Shown one piece after another: positions 13,121 to 25,400 of a DNA stretch of 64,000 nucleotides. The notes beneath the pieces are model-generated. The model had not been told where the DNA came from, ran no database searches, and worked only from the letters and a program-made list of their open reading frames with translations. The stretch spans positions 752,635 to 816,634 of the forward strand of contig JAAOMT010000617.1 in NCBI GenBank assembly GCA_016748015.1. The letters are read 5' to 3'. Each line of letters starts with the position of its first letter. Within the stretch, counting starts at the first letter, position 1. The translations under genes were made by a program, and so were the position numbers. The DNA is from Geosiphon pyriformis. Lineage: Eukaryota > Glomeromycota > Glomeromycetes > Archaeosporales > Geosiphonaceae.

Positions 13121-13700
13121 CTTGGTAAAATATAATAGTAATATTGGTGTTCTATATTTGAATAAGAGAGCTTAAGAAATTTTTTATTTGATATAAAAGA
13201 TAGAATGAAGTTATCAGTCTTTAAAGATTTTTGATATATGTGAATTTATTTGTAAAGTTTTTTGGTTATAAAACACAGAAATACAATTTAATTGTTTACA
13301 ATTAAGTATATATAAGCTATCTTCTCTGAGCTAGTTAACTACAATCATTAAGGTTTGACATTGTCTTTTTACTTTTTTGGTAAGCTAATAAAATAGATTT
13401 AATATTTAAATTTAAGGAAAGCTTTCATTTTAACTTCTAGTAAATAAGCTGCTATCTTTTCAACTACTTTTATAATACTTAAATTTTTAGTAAACTATTA
13501 GTATAAACATTTATTGTCTTTGTTTACAATTTATATAAATGTTTTTTAATATTCACAAAGTTTTTTAAATTAAAAAAACCTAAACAGCCAGAACTAAAAG
13601 CAATCTTATCAGTGTTAACAAAAAGATTATTTATATATGCTGATGCTTTTTCGAATTATATTGGCACCAAACTCCTAGAAATTAATTTTTTCTAATAATA
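13121..13700 (+). pseudogene. Internally deleted pol remnant (RT and RNase H pieces)
   Basis: Read on the plus strand, about 13,225-13,265 gives DICEFICKVFWL, resembling the family A RT segment TYEFTVMPFGL. About 13,580-13,680 gives KKPKQPELKAILSV and then IYADAFSNYIGTKL. The latter resembles the RNase H start TDASGYEFEAVL with the first catalytic Asp retained. Protease and most of RT are missing, so this is probably A3 pol with a large deletion. An origin in another Ty3/gypsy copy is possible. Confidence 0.4.
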
Positions 13701-14891
13701 AAAAGTCTTTTAATTCATAATTAATTCATATTTGTTTAACAATCTGTTCTCAAAGACCATGTCAAAATGTTTTAATAAATCTATTATCTTAAAATAATGA
13801 AAATTATCCAAAATTTTGAACATTAAATAGCAGTCAGAATTTCAGAATGTATTAGACAAATTATTAATAAAAGAAATCTTAGTATTCAAAAAAATTTTTA
13901 CTACACTTATTAAAAAATTATTCATAGAGCTGATTTTTAATTTGGCTAGAAATTGCAATAAGTTTATAAAAGTCCAATCTAAAATCTGTAAATCCAAAAA
14001 CTGGTGCTTAAACAACTGGCCAAAAATCTTTGTTGCATTAGCAAAACTGATTACTAAAGCTATTTTTGCTTTTATTTGCCTGTTCAAAAGATTTTAATCC
14101 ATATAAAAATAAATAATACAAAGTTTTACTAAAAAAATCCCTTAACAAATTGGTCTTAAGTCTAAGTTTCTTTCTTATTATAATATTTTATTTTTGACAC
14201 ATGTTTTTAAACACAACTTTTTTCTTTGTTTACTTTTTTATAATTTTATCAATCTTACTCTTTATCTTATCTGATTCCAAAACCAATTTTTTTTAACCAC
14301 TAAGTAATTTAAAATAACTTTGCAAAAAGATTACTTCAAAATACTTCTAATTATCTGTCTTTTGTTTGAGCAAAAATTTTTTTTATGCTGCTTAATTATT
14401 TTTTTAATAAATGTATTCTTAGTTGCCTTAAACATATAGTATTTAGATTTTTTATATTCTTTTTTAACTGTTGACAAATATTTAGTAATATTTATTATAT
14501 TTATATTATTTTAAACTATTTTAGTAAACTTAAAAGTCTTTATATCATTAATAATTAACCAAATCTTAACAAAGTAATTAAATTTAGATATATTTCTTAA
14601 GCTCAAACTTTTTACAGTCTTAGTAACAAGCAGTTTTAACTTGAAAAACTTTGAATATTATCTGTTTTTTAAACAATCAAATTCACTATACTAATATTTA
14701 AAAAAAAATTTTTGTCAAATTTTCAGAATTTTTAGCATTTTTGAACTCATTACTTACTGCTAATAACTTTTTAAAGAAGCACTTTTCAAAATATACTTAT
14801 TTGATTTTATTTGTATTTTTTATTTTAAACTTTTAGTAATTTTTATTAACTTGTTTGCATATATTATTTAAGCAAACATTCAGAAAGCCAT
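13701..14891 (-). mobile_element. LINE-2, distal part (ORF2 C-terminal half)
   Basis: Minus-strand ORF2 remnant. The open stretch 14,087-13,842 contains FANATKIFGQLFKHQFLDLQ, which aligns with FANLGDIFGSLFKYRVMDLQ in LINE-3 (60,603-60,109). The higher end (14,760-14,891) aligns with LINE-1 at about 300-405, upstream in ORF2. The match stops at the left LTR of B-old and resumes at 54,446. Between the endonuclease piece at 55.4 kb and this RT-distal piece only about 0.9 kb of ORF2 is left, so the RT core has lost sequence. The lower end abuts the A3 remnant and RNase H is missing. Confidence 0.65.
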
Positions 14892-15693
14892 TATTATAAA
14901 TAATTATTTAGAATGTTAAAACAAATAACAAATCTGTAACTTAATGCTTAATAGTAGTTAATAATAGTATTTTCTGAAGATTTTTGGAGTTTAAAAGTTT
15001 TGGTTAAGTCTTTTGTATAATAAACAAAGATTTAATTAATAGTTTTCTTTAATTTCTGTCTTTAGCATAATAATTGGTTTATTTTAGTAGTTGTGCTTTT
15101 TTGGTAAGCTATTCTAAAGTTTTTTTATCTTTATTTTACAGATTTTTTATTAGACTACTCTTAATATTAATTATTTAATGTTTAATTTTTTTAATTAATT
15201 AATAAACAACAAAAAAACAAGACAAAAAAAAATAAAAAATTGGTATTTTGTCTATAGTTATAATCAAAAGCTATTGGTTCAGTATAGTTAACTATTAAAT
15301 TCTATTAACATAGATTGTTAATAATAAGAAAATAATTAATATTTTTTAATTAAGTAATATAAACATAGATTTAAATAGTAATAGATATTTTTATTGATAT
15401 AAGTATGATTTTACTTTAAGTTATAGAAAACTATTTTTTAAAGAGAGAAGTATTAGATAATTACTTATTACTAGCTACTATTCTGTTTTTTAATTTTGTT
15501 TTTAATATTTTTGCTATATATACATAATTCGTGTTATATAAGATTCCTTAAAATTCTTAAATTTTTCTAAAAAAAATTCTGAAATTCTGAAATCTTGTAA
15601 TTCTTTAAGAAAAATCTTGGAATTTTTTTTTATTACACTTTTTTTTTATTGGCTATTTTCTACTTATTATGATTCTTATTTTTATGAGTAATA
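14892..15693 (-). repeat. B-old 3' LTR
   Basis: Begins TATTATAAATAATTATTTAG, equivalent to TGTTACAAATAATTATTTAG of the opposite LTR at 53,590. It ends TGAGTAATA, equivalent to GAGTAACA. It contains TATATATACATAATTCG (about 15,516-15,532), the TATA region. About 802 bp, against 856 bp for its partner. Confidence 0.8.
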
Positions 15694-18380
15694 ATATATT
15701 TTTTTTAATATTAAGTTCTATCAAAATTTTCCAAATTTTTTAACTTTCCTAAATCTCTTTCTTGAATTAATTTTATTACTTTTTTTTAAAATTACTTGAA
15801 CAATTTTGGTCTGTAATTTTTTAAATTGAGTATTGATAATTTTTTCCAATTAATTAATGATTATAGTATTTATTATTAAGTATAGTAGTATTTTTAAATG
15901 GTCTTAGAATTCTCCTTGTAATTGATATATTGCTTGTACTTGTGTAAATAAATTGTTTTTTCTCACAAATTGTTTTATTTGTTGTAATATTGTTGTGTTA
16001 AATATCTGTCTTGTTTTATTAATATAGAAATTCTGAATATTAAGTTTTTGTTCCAAGTAGTAATAGCAAAAGTTTTTAAAAAATTGTTGTGTTCACTATT
16101 TTCAATTTTTTTTTGTTAACTTCTTATATGGTATTATTGTCTTTGGTAATTTTAATAACATTTTTACTTTTGCTATTATATTTTTTATTATGGTTTTAGA
16201 TTTTGCACATATCCTATATTGTATTTTATATTGGAGTTTTGGTTTTTTTTTTGTGTTTTTATATTAAATGGTTTGTTGATTAATTGTAATTTCCATGTTC
16301 AGTTTTTAATATTTGATAAATTAGAATAATTGTTAAGCTAAAAAATGAATATTGTTTGTAATTTTTATCTTTTTTGTTGTTTTTGTTGTATGTATTAGTT
16401 CTTTACATATTGTTTTAATAGATCAATTTAATATGTTGGTGATAATAATTATGATTGATTCTAGATTCTATTGAATCTTATTTGGTTAAACTAATATTTA
16501 TTGTACTTTCAATTATAGAATATTATTGGTAAATAATAATGCTATATTGTAATATAATTTCAGTTAGTTATTATATGCTGTTTTAGCTAAAATTTGATTG
16601 TTTTATCTTAATTTATATGCTCTATTTCTTAGCATTTTTTTAATGTCAAATAAAATATTCTATTTGGGATTAAACTTTCTATTCCATTGTTTTTTTTACT
16701 TTGATATAATATAAGAATACTTTGTTTCCAATTCTGAATTTGGCTGGTTTATCTGATAACTGGTTATTATGTTGTTTTTTTGGTTTTTTTTGTGACTTTT
16801 ATATGTTATCAGCTGTTTTTTGTCTTTTGTTCTCTAAAGTTTTTATTAAGTTATATGTTCTTTTTAGTAATGTTTTTTAAAAGTTGACTTTTGTTATTGG
16901 TTTAATTAGATATATGTTAAGTTTTATCTTAACTAGTAATATTATAATTTATTATAAACTAGTTCAAATAGTATTGTTTGTATAATATTTTGCTTTATTA
17001 TCTAGTAAGCAAATAATACTAATGATATAAACAAATTTTATTTGTCTTGGTTTTTTTGGTTAAGCTTAGCTATTGCTTTACATAATGTTTTGTTAAATCT
17101 TTTAATTAAGCCATTTGTTTGTAAATAATATAGTAATAATAATAGTTTTTTAACTTCAAGTTTTTAACTTAATTTTGTTAATATTCTGTTTACAAAATAA
17201 GTTTTTTGGTTTAATAACAATTTTCTTAGACATATATGTTAGCAAATCAAATCTTGGTATATAAATTTGGCTACAGATTCTGTATTTGTTTTTTAAATTG
17301 CTTTAACTTTGTTATTTTGTGAGATAATTTATAACTACTATTATGTATTAATTGTTTTTGTTAATTATAGTTAATAATTAACTAAGTTAATTTCAATTTA
17401 ATTAAATGGTTGTCTTATTTTAATTGGTTTTAGTAGTTTATTGAGTCTTGTTTCTCTTTTTCTTTGGCAAGCATTATAATTTTGAATATATTAAATGATA
17501 TCTGGATATATTAATAGTCAATAGTATCTTTTTTTGGTTTTTTTCATAATTGCTTTTTTATAAAAATGTTCTACAGTTAGATTTGAGTATATATTAAACA
17601 GTATTGTTTTTTTTTCTGGTTTTGTGATTACTTTGAGTGGTTGGTCTGAATTTTTTGTTTTTTCAATATAGTATATTTTAGTAAATAATAAAATATTTTA
17701 ATTGTTGTTTTATGTGGTTTTGTTTTTTTTAAGATAATTTTTCTTTGAACTGTTAAGTATTAATATAATATTGAAGTTTTTAGTATTTTTGTGTATTCAT
17801 TTTTTGTTATATTTTTGGATTGAAATATTTTTGGATTTGTTTTATTATAATAAACTATCAGCATTTTTATTTTTTTTTCCTTTTTTTTAATATACTGTAT
17901 AATTAAATAATAAAAGCTCTATTTTTTATCTTGTATGGCAATTATTTCCAAATTTTTACTTTTGAATTGATGTCAATTCTTTGTAATTAGTATACACATC
18001 AAATTTTTAACCTAAGTATTTTTTTTATTTGATAACAGTTCAATAAATAACTAAATATTCTAGTGTTAAAGTTTTATAGCTTTTTTCAGCTGGACTCAAA
18101 CTTCAGTTAATATATGCTATTAAATGTTCTTATCTATTGGCTTTTTTTTATGATAGTATAATTCTTAATGCTTGACCAAATATATTAGTAATAATGATAA
18201 ATGGTTTGCTGTAATCTGAATAAATCAATATTGAAATTTAAATGAACTTTTTTGCAGTATGTTAAAAGCTTTTTGTTAATTTTTAATCTATTTATATTTA
18301 ATGTTTTTTGTTTAGAGCTGGTAGAATAGTTGAGCCAATTTGAAGAAGTTTTAGATAAAGTAATAGTAATATTTAGCAAA
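15694..18380 (-). pseudogene. B-old C-terminal extension, integrase and RNase H remnants
   Basis: Aligns base for base, with many transitions and small gaps, to B-young 41,812-44,470. Landmarks are the integrase core around 16,990-17,430 (B-young 43,060-43,510), the zinc-binding N-terminal region around 17,470-17,680, and the RNase H region around 17,950-18,150. No useful open frame survives. The order confirms minus-strand transcription. The product would have been the enzymatic half of the polyprotein. Confidence 0.7.
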
Positions 18381-19200
18381 TTCTAAAAATGCTCTTAGTT
18401 TTGTTAAGTTTATTGGTATTAAAAAGTTTTTAATTATTTTGATTTTGTTTTGCTTACAATATGTTTTAAAAACTTGAGTTTAGTTTTTTCAAAGAAACAC
18501 TTAGTGGTATTTAACTTTAGCTCTATTTTTTTAATTTTTTAAATACTTGCTAAAAATAATAAAAGTGGTTATCAAATGTTTTGGAAAATACATTGGTATT
18601 ATCCAAGTAAATTATTATTAATTTCCATAATAGTTTAGTGTAGACAATTTCTATTAGCCATTAAAAGATAACTGGAATATTGGTTAAGCCAAAAGACATA
18701 ATATTAAATTTAAAGTTTTTTTCTTTTATGTGAATGTTGTCTTCTTTTTGTTAGCTGAATTTATGACTACTTACCAATAATTACTATTTAAGTTCAATGT
18801 TAAAACCTATTTTTTTCTTTTAAAAACATTAAATAGTTTTTAGATCTATAGAATAAGATAACTGTTTTTACAAATAACACTATTAAGTTTCTATAATCTA
18901 CACAAAAATGAATTTTTCAATTTTTTTTTTCAGATAAATACTATTGATAATGGCCATAGATTTATTAATAATTGAATTAACTTATTATTTAACATATGAT
19001 TAATTTCTTGATAAATAATCTCATAACTAATGAATAGTACTTGGTATGCTTGTTGCTTAATTGGCATTGTATCTTCAGTTTTGATCTGATGCTGAATGAT
19101 ATTAGTTCTGTTAAATTCATTTTTACTTCTAAAAATATTGGTAAAATTGTTGAGTAGCAACTTAAATTACATATATTGAAGTGAATCTAAGTTTTTTAAG
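18381..19200 (-). pseudogene. B-old reverse transcriptase remnant
   Basis: The open stretch 19,160-18,930 encodes NIIQHQIKTEDTMPIKQQAY, nearly identical to TDIIQHQIKTEDAMPIKQRA of B-young (45,382-44,996). This is the N-terminal RT segment. The palm region around 18,580-18,760 aligns with B-young 44,730-44,900, including the position of the YLDD codons, but it is interrupted by stops. Replacements are mostly A/T-increasing. Confidence 0.75.
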
Positions 19201-20007
19201 TTTATTTGCTTTAATTGTTCTGATTATAGCAAATAATATTTTTCTTATTTATAAATAATTTGTAATGTAATATATACATATTTACAAAGTTGTAAAAAAT
19301 CTAGAATGGTAATTGGGACTTAATTTTTAACTTTAGTGCTTAAATATTTAATAATAATTCTGTTTGATATTTCTATTGGGTTTTTGGTTGTGTTGTATAT
19401 TGAAATTTTGATATGTTTATGGTTCTTAACTAGTATATAAAAATTAGTAATGGCAATCTTTTCTAATTTACAAATGGTAAAGTCAACTTCAAAAATCTGG
19501 AGTTAATCTTTTATTTGCTTCTTTATAGTTAATATATATTAATTATATAATAAAATAAAAATTGATTAATTAATAAAGATAATTTTTTTTGATCAATTGT
19601 TTCCTTTTTTATCATATTAACTGGTATCTGTATTTTATTCATGAATCCAAATTTATTTATTCTTTTTGCTGTGATTCCTAATTTTTTTTTTGTGCCTGTT
19701 AATACTAGTTAAGTTATTTTTACCAAAAACAAAAATATTGCTTGTGTTATCTTTTTATTTAATTCAATTATGTATGTTTTTTCTGATTTATTTTGTAGTA
19801 TTACAATAATATTTTTTATATATTCTGTATTAATTATTCTTTCTCTAATATTAATTCTCTTTTTTGCTAAATTAAATCTAAATATTAATTGAATTATTGT
19901 TATCAGAATTTTCAGTGCTAATTTTAAATCTATGTTAATGTACAAATAAAATTCCAATCTAATAGCAGTTTTTTCAAAATATCTGAGATCAAATCTTGTA
20001 TTAATAT
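19201..20007 (-). pseudogene. B-old dUTPase remnant, C-terminal side, cut by A1
   Basis: The open stretch 19,957-19,709 encodes AKKRINIRERIINTEYIKNI and then ELNKKITQAIFLFLV. These correspond to dUTPase motif 2/3 and motif 4 of B-young (46,720-45,410). The alignment with B-young is interrupted at 20,007 by the A1 LTR and resumes at 27,850. At that point the rejoined flanks match B-young 46,139-46,185 with differences that are almost all transitions. The gene was therefore already an element-borne dUTPase when A1 landed in it. Confidence 0.75.
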
Positions 20008-20095
20008 TGTTATGGTTAAAACTTATACTTTTTATTAATTATCACATGTATTAGCCACTGATGTCACATAAATTAGCCACTTTATTTTTAGAAAG

Positions 20096-20203
20096 TGATC
20101 ATTGACCTAATTAATAACCTGACCATTGACCTGATCAATGACCTAATTATTGACCTGATTATTGACCTAATCATTAATCTAGTCGTTGACCTGATTATTG
20201 ACT
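20096..20203 (+). repeat. U3 array of nine 12-bp units in the A1 5' LTR
   Basis: Exactly 108 bp, nine units close to TGATCATTGACC. The unit contains the palindrome TGATCA. It ends 12 bp before the TATA box. The equivalent arrays hold 11 units (27,185-27,316), 11 units (33,241-33,372) and 10 units (40,325-40,443, one unit 11 bp). Confidence 0.9.
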
Positions 20204-20215
20204 ACTTTTGATAGC

Positions 20216-20222
20216 TATATAA
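20216..20222 (+). promoter_or_regulatory. TATA box of family A LTR (A1)
   Basis: TATATAA directly downstream of the 12-bp array, in the context TAGCTATATAAG. It is conserved at 27,329-27,335, 33,385-33,391 and in the 3' LTR of A2. Position in the LTR suits a Pol II promoter separating U3 from R. Transcription start not determined. Confidence 0.65.
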
Positions 20223-20742
20223 GTGATGAATCTCTTAACTATAGAAAAACATGTCAAAAATCAAGAAAATAAAATAAATAAAATAACAACTTTCATCTCA
20301 ATCTTTCTCTTATCACTAATTTTCCCTTTTTCTGCCTTTAAGTATTTGAACATCTTGGAATAAAAGATCACTTGTTGGTTATTTCTTACTCTTTTTCTGA
20401 AACATGTAATTGCAGCATTTGAAAATTATTGAATAAAACGTGACTGAAGAGTACATCTAATATCTGATATTGAATTTTAAGAGCACTAATGTAAAGCATA
20501 GAATTATACTAGGCATAATCATTTGTTAACAGTATGAACTATCCCTTTATCTTTAGATTCTCCAGTTATCTTTAGAAAAGTACAGTGACTGAGATATTTT
20601 ATGAGATTAATCTTGCACATTGAATCTATACTCATTCAATTCACTCTTTAAAGTTGAATTCTCTTTGATTCCTTTCATCACTCTACAATCCTGTTCTCCC
20701 TTGTTATCTATTAGCTTGTTATTTCAATCTGTAATATAAAAG

Positions 20743-20758
20743 TGGTGCTCTCTGTGAG
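20743..20758 (+). promoter_or_regulatory. Primer-binding site of A1
   Basis: TGGTGCTCTCTGTGAG, 6 bp after the LTR end, begins with TGG as expected for pairing to a tRNA CCA end. It matches the PBS of B-young (TGGTGCTCCCTGTGAG, minus strand) with one C-to-T change. The implied tRNA would have an acceptor stem starting GCTCCC; I do not assign its identity. Confidence 0.7.
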
Positions 20759-20788
20759 GTTGTCAAAATCCATTTTGTTTTCTATTGT

Positions 20789-22317
20789 ATAGATGATTAT
20801 TCATACCTGCCACAACAATCAGAAGAACACTTTAAAGCACACAACAAAAATGATCTAGACTTTATTAAACTCAATTCTTTGCTTTCCTGCTTAATTTGCT
20901 TTCTCATTAAAAAACAATTCAGCAGACAATTCCAAAACTTTTGGAACTGGTTCCTGAATGAGCATTCAGCTGAAATCTATAAAGCTTATACAACCTATTA
21001 CTTTGATTAAGCTTATTTTGAAGACAACTTTGAAGAAAAAAACAACAGTATAAATCAGTTCTTATATTCTACAACCTTTAAAAAACAGCCCCCTGATTTT
21101 GAATATTTAAATCATCAAATTCACATTTGGATTGCTGCCCATTAATTAACTGAAACTCCTCTTGAAACAAAAGAAGAAAGTTACCAAACTGCCCCTGTTT
21201 TTGACCTTTTATTAAGCAAATCAGACTTATTTATACAAACAGTTACCCCTGAACCAATGGCTAATGACCCCATCAAGCAAACATTTTGGCTGCTTTCCAA
21301 AGTATACAAATTGCTCTAGGAAGAAGAAACAATACCCCACTATCACTATTTAGAAGTAATACACAAGATCCAATTGAATGGTTAGATGATTTTGAGAGAG
21401 CTGCCACAGCCAATCAGTATGATAAAGAATACAAGTTCCAAATCATTGGTGGTTATCTCCAAGGCTCTCCTGCTACCTAGTTTTCACAAGAAACAGATGC
21501 CAATGCTCAACACTAAATAATCAGATGAACACCAACCAATGCTAAAAAAGAAAATACCTCTTTTACTACCTGGTTTAAGACCAAATTCAGAACCCCAATA
21601 TTAATATCCAAATGGCGCATGGAATTGGAAAGAACCCAAAGTCCTGAAAAAACTGAATATGCCAAAGCTATCAAAAAGCTAATCAAACATGTAGACTTTG
21701 AGAAAAACTGGACAGAAGAGCAAAAAATTCATTTCTTTATAAAAGTATTAAGAATTAATCTATTATATGCTCTTTGGCCTCTTTTGGCTTTAAAAAACAA
21801 CCCAACAATGGACATGGCTATTGAACTAGCACAAAGAATTGAAGATAACCAAAGAATGCATTTGGGATCCACACTTCCAGTTTTTGTTTCTGCTCCTGTC
21901 ATGGCTCTAGCTCTACAAATGGCTGCAACTTTTTTTGCCACTTATATTCAAAACTCCAATGAACAGTTAATAGACAAACTTACTGCTAATTTTGCTTGGC
22001 TATTAGAACCATTAGCCCAAGCAATCAAAGACAACTAACAACTCCAAAGACCCAGATTTGAACTCTGCTTCAATCAGCCCCAACAATTACCATATCAGAG
22101 ACAGCAAAATTGTGGCCCACCTGTGTACTATTACTGTAAACTAACTAGACACTTTTTCAAAGACTGCAACAATCCTCCATTGTCTCCTCCAGCTTCTAGA
22201 AATAATGACACCCAGAATAACAGATCCAACAATAATAATGTTCTCAATCAAAGACCCAATTATGCCAGCATTAATTTCTTTGGAGAGAATCCCTTAGTTG
22301 AAACCACTGTTTATTAG
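20789..22317 (+). pseudogene. gag: A1 gag
   Basis: Aligns end to end with A2 gag (33,958-35,496). The start codon is ATA here where A2 has ATG. Stops sit at positions that are Gln or Trp codons in the ancestral frame, and a 1-bp loss near 21,270 shifts the frame. The capsid region contains DPIEWLDDFERAATANQYD. A downstream stretch reads IELAQRIEDNQRMHLGSTLP. The nucleocapsid zinc knuckle (about 22,120-22,170) reads VYYYCKLTRHFFKDC: its first Cys has become Tyr, whereas A2 keeps CX2CX4HX4C. Gag would package genomic RNA into particles. Confidence 0.85.
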
Positions 22318-22415
22318 CCTTTAAACTGGTAGGTGTACCTTCAAAGAGTAAGAGTGCAAGCCAACCAGAAAAAAACTCCTTTTATGCTTTTAACCTAACT
22401 GATGATGATCATAAC

Positions 22416-25400
22416 ATGGATGAATTAGCAATCAACACTTCTGAATCAACAAAAAAGAAGAAAAAAACCAAGATTGATTTCGTTTTAGATTTAAAAAAAG
22501 CCTCCACATCAACTGCTGATAACAATGAGCCACCAAAGACTAAAGTTTTTAAAAATTTCCCAAAGTTGGAACCTCCAAAAATAGTACAAAAATTTGGCCC
22601 CTATTCTGTTGTTAAAGATCTCATGGAAACCCCTGCACACATTATATTTGGCCAATTGATAACCTATCCACAGTTCAGAAAAGATCTTCACAAATCATTG
22701 ATACCAAAGAAGAAAACACCAAAGACCAACAAATGCCTTTGCCAAGCTAGACTTGCTGATAACAGCAATGTCACCCTTCTGATTTATAAAGCCCAAGTGG
22801 CTGGTTATTTTATTGATCTGATTCTAGACAGTAGATTATCTGTTAGTGTAATTGCCAAACACTTTCTTGAAGCAATTGGCAGAAAGATTGATGAGCCTTT
22901 CATAAGACCAATGACCAATGTACATGGTGACAAGAAAAAAGGCCTGAGCATAGCCAAAGCTATTTCTGTTTGCATCAATAGTATCAGCATTGAAACTGAT
23001 ATGGAAGTATCTGAAGCAAAAAAGTACACTATAATTGTTGGCAATGAGTGGCTTAAGAAAGCCAAAACATTACTTGACTATGAACTTTGCAAGCTAACCA
23101 TCAGATGTGGTGAGAAATCCATTGTAATTAAATGCCATTATTGGACAACTCCTCCAGTAACCAAACAGAACTAAGAAGAAGAACAATCAAATGAATCAGA
23201 TGATAATGAGAGTAATAATAATAAAAATCAAAAAGAACAAGAAAAAACTGCTGAACTCATCTATACCATTTTCACCAGCAATGGCAAGCCACTAGACAAT
23301 GTTAAAGCTGACAAAAAAGAAATTATGATGAATGGCAAGCTGATTTGCTGGCCCTACTATGATATCCTCAGAAGAACCTTTAACAAAAAACCTGACAAGA
23401 AAGCAAAATACAGTTATTGATAGCATGGCCCTTGTGCATGGTGCTGGTGTAATAAACCTTTGTATTCACCAAGTGATGAATGCAAGTCCTGCCTAATCTA
23501 TTACAAAGATTAGGAACCAATTAGTTTGATACCCAAAGAAGAACTAAAAGAAGTACAAAAGTCCTTTAAGAGTAAACCACCTGAAATCTAATCACTAGTT
23601 GTAAAACAAAAAAAACCTTCCCTTAAAGAAAAAAAAGTGGACATTGAAAATCTGTTGGCTAAAAATAGCCCAGTTATTTCGAAAGAAGGTGACACTCCTG
23701 GACAAATCCATGTGATACAACACACTATTACCATCAAAAAAACTTGCCTTATCCATTTAAAGTCTTATCAATCCAATCAATGTAAAGATAAGTTTATCAA
23801 GAAAAAAATAAACTGGATAAAAGATCTTGGATTCATACAAAAAACCAAAAGTGAATGGGCTTTCCCAGTTGTAATGATATTCAAAAAAGGTAGAACCCTA
23901 CACTTCCAGTTGTAATGGTATTCAAAAAAGGTAGAACTCTACACTTTTGTGTTGACTACTACCAACTAAAGCCATCACTATAAGAGACATGCACTCACTT
24001 TCTAAAATTGATACAATGCTAGATAAATTTAATAATGCTGCTTTCTTCTCAACTATTGATTTAACTGCTGAATTCTGGCAAGTAAAGATGGATCCAGAAA
24101 GCAGAAAGAAAACTACCTTCATCACCAAATATGGCACCTATGAATTTACAGTCATGTCTTTTAGTCTCACCAATGCCCTTCTCACTTTTTAATGTTTAAT
24201 GGATAAAGTATTTGAATCAGTAAAAGAAAACTTTGTTCTGGTTTATCTGGATAACATAATAGTATATTCAAAAACCTGGGATGAACACTTTGAACATTTA
24301 CAGAAGGTTTTTGACCTGCTCAGAAATGCTGGTCTTAAGATCAACCCAATCAAATCTTTCTTTGGACACCAATTTACCCAGTTTTTTGGTCATCTTATTA
24401 CAAAAGATGGAATCTTTCCTGACCCAGCTAAAGTTGAAAAAGTTTAGAACATTAGACAACCAATAAATATTTCTGAACTATGCTTTTTTCTTGGTTTGAC
24501 CTTCTACTATCGCAAATTTATCAAAGATTTCTCCAAAATTGCCTTTCTTCTCAATTAGCTACTCAGAAAAAATGTCAATTATTACTGAGACACTCATCAA
24601 CAAAAAGCTTTTGAAATTCTGAAGGAAAAACTTGTTACTGAACCAATTCTCAAGCAACCTGATTTGGACCAACTTTTTATTCTTCACACTAATATATTTG
24701 ACTATAGACTTGGTGCTGTCTTTTCACAAAAAGATGAAAATAGCAGAGAACATGCCATAGCATATGCCAGTAGATCCCTTACACCAGCAGAAAAGAACTA
24801 TTCAGTTACTAAACAAGAATGTCTAGTAGTAGTTTGGGCTACTAGCTACTGGGATCAATATCTTCTTGGTGCAAAATTTTTAGTGGTAACAGATCATCAA
24901 GTCTTGGTTTAACTGCACAATAAAAAAAAGCTGGAACATAAACAAATAACTTACTAAATACTCCATTTGGATGAATTTGACTATAATATTCAATACTGCA
25001 AAGAAGCAAATTATTAAAACGCCAACACTCTTTCTAGATTTACTATCCAGTAATAATACAACCTCTCAAACCAAACCAACTTAATTATTAGTAACTCCTT
25101 CACAAACAAACATGATAATGGACTTAGACAACTACTCTGCCTTAATAGAATTTTTGGGTAAAGGACAATACTCATCAGAATACACTCAACAGCAAAAAGA
25201 ACATTTGTACAAACAATCAAATTTCTATTTAATTTATCAGAACCAGCTATATAAAAAAAATAAAAAAAATTCTGACTGCTCTCAAAAGTCATCAGATTTA
25301 AAGAAAAAAAAATTGTAATATATAACATGCATACTGATCCATTAGCTGAACACTTTGGAAAAACAAAAACAATTCAGAAAACCTTAGCTTACTATTATTG

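Larger units (their letters stand above)
20008..20736 (+). repeat. A1 5' LTR
   Basis: Starts TGTTATGGTTAAAAC and ends CTGTAATA. The other three well-preserved family A LTRs show that the ancestral termini were TGTTACAG and CTGTAACA, an 8-bp inverted pair. It contains a 9-unit 12-bp array, a TATA box and an AATAAA-rich stretch around 20,270. Confidence 0.9.

Noticed and set aside
20096-20203. Short repeat array considered as CRISPR-like or satellite
   Set aside because: Units are contiguous 12-mers without spacers and sit in every family A LTR, so they are LTR regulatory repeats.
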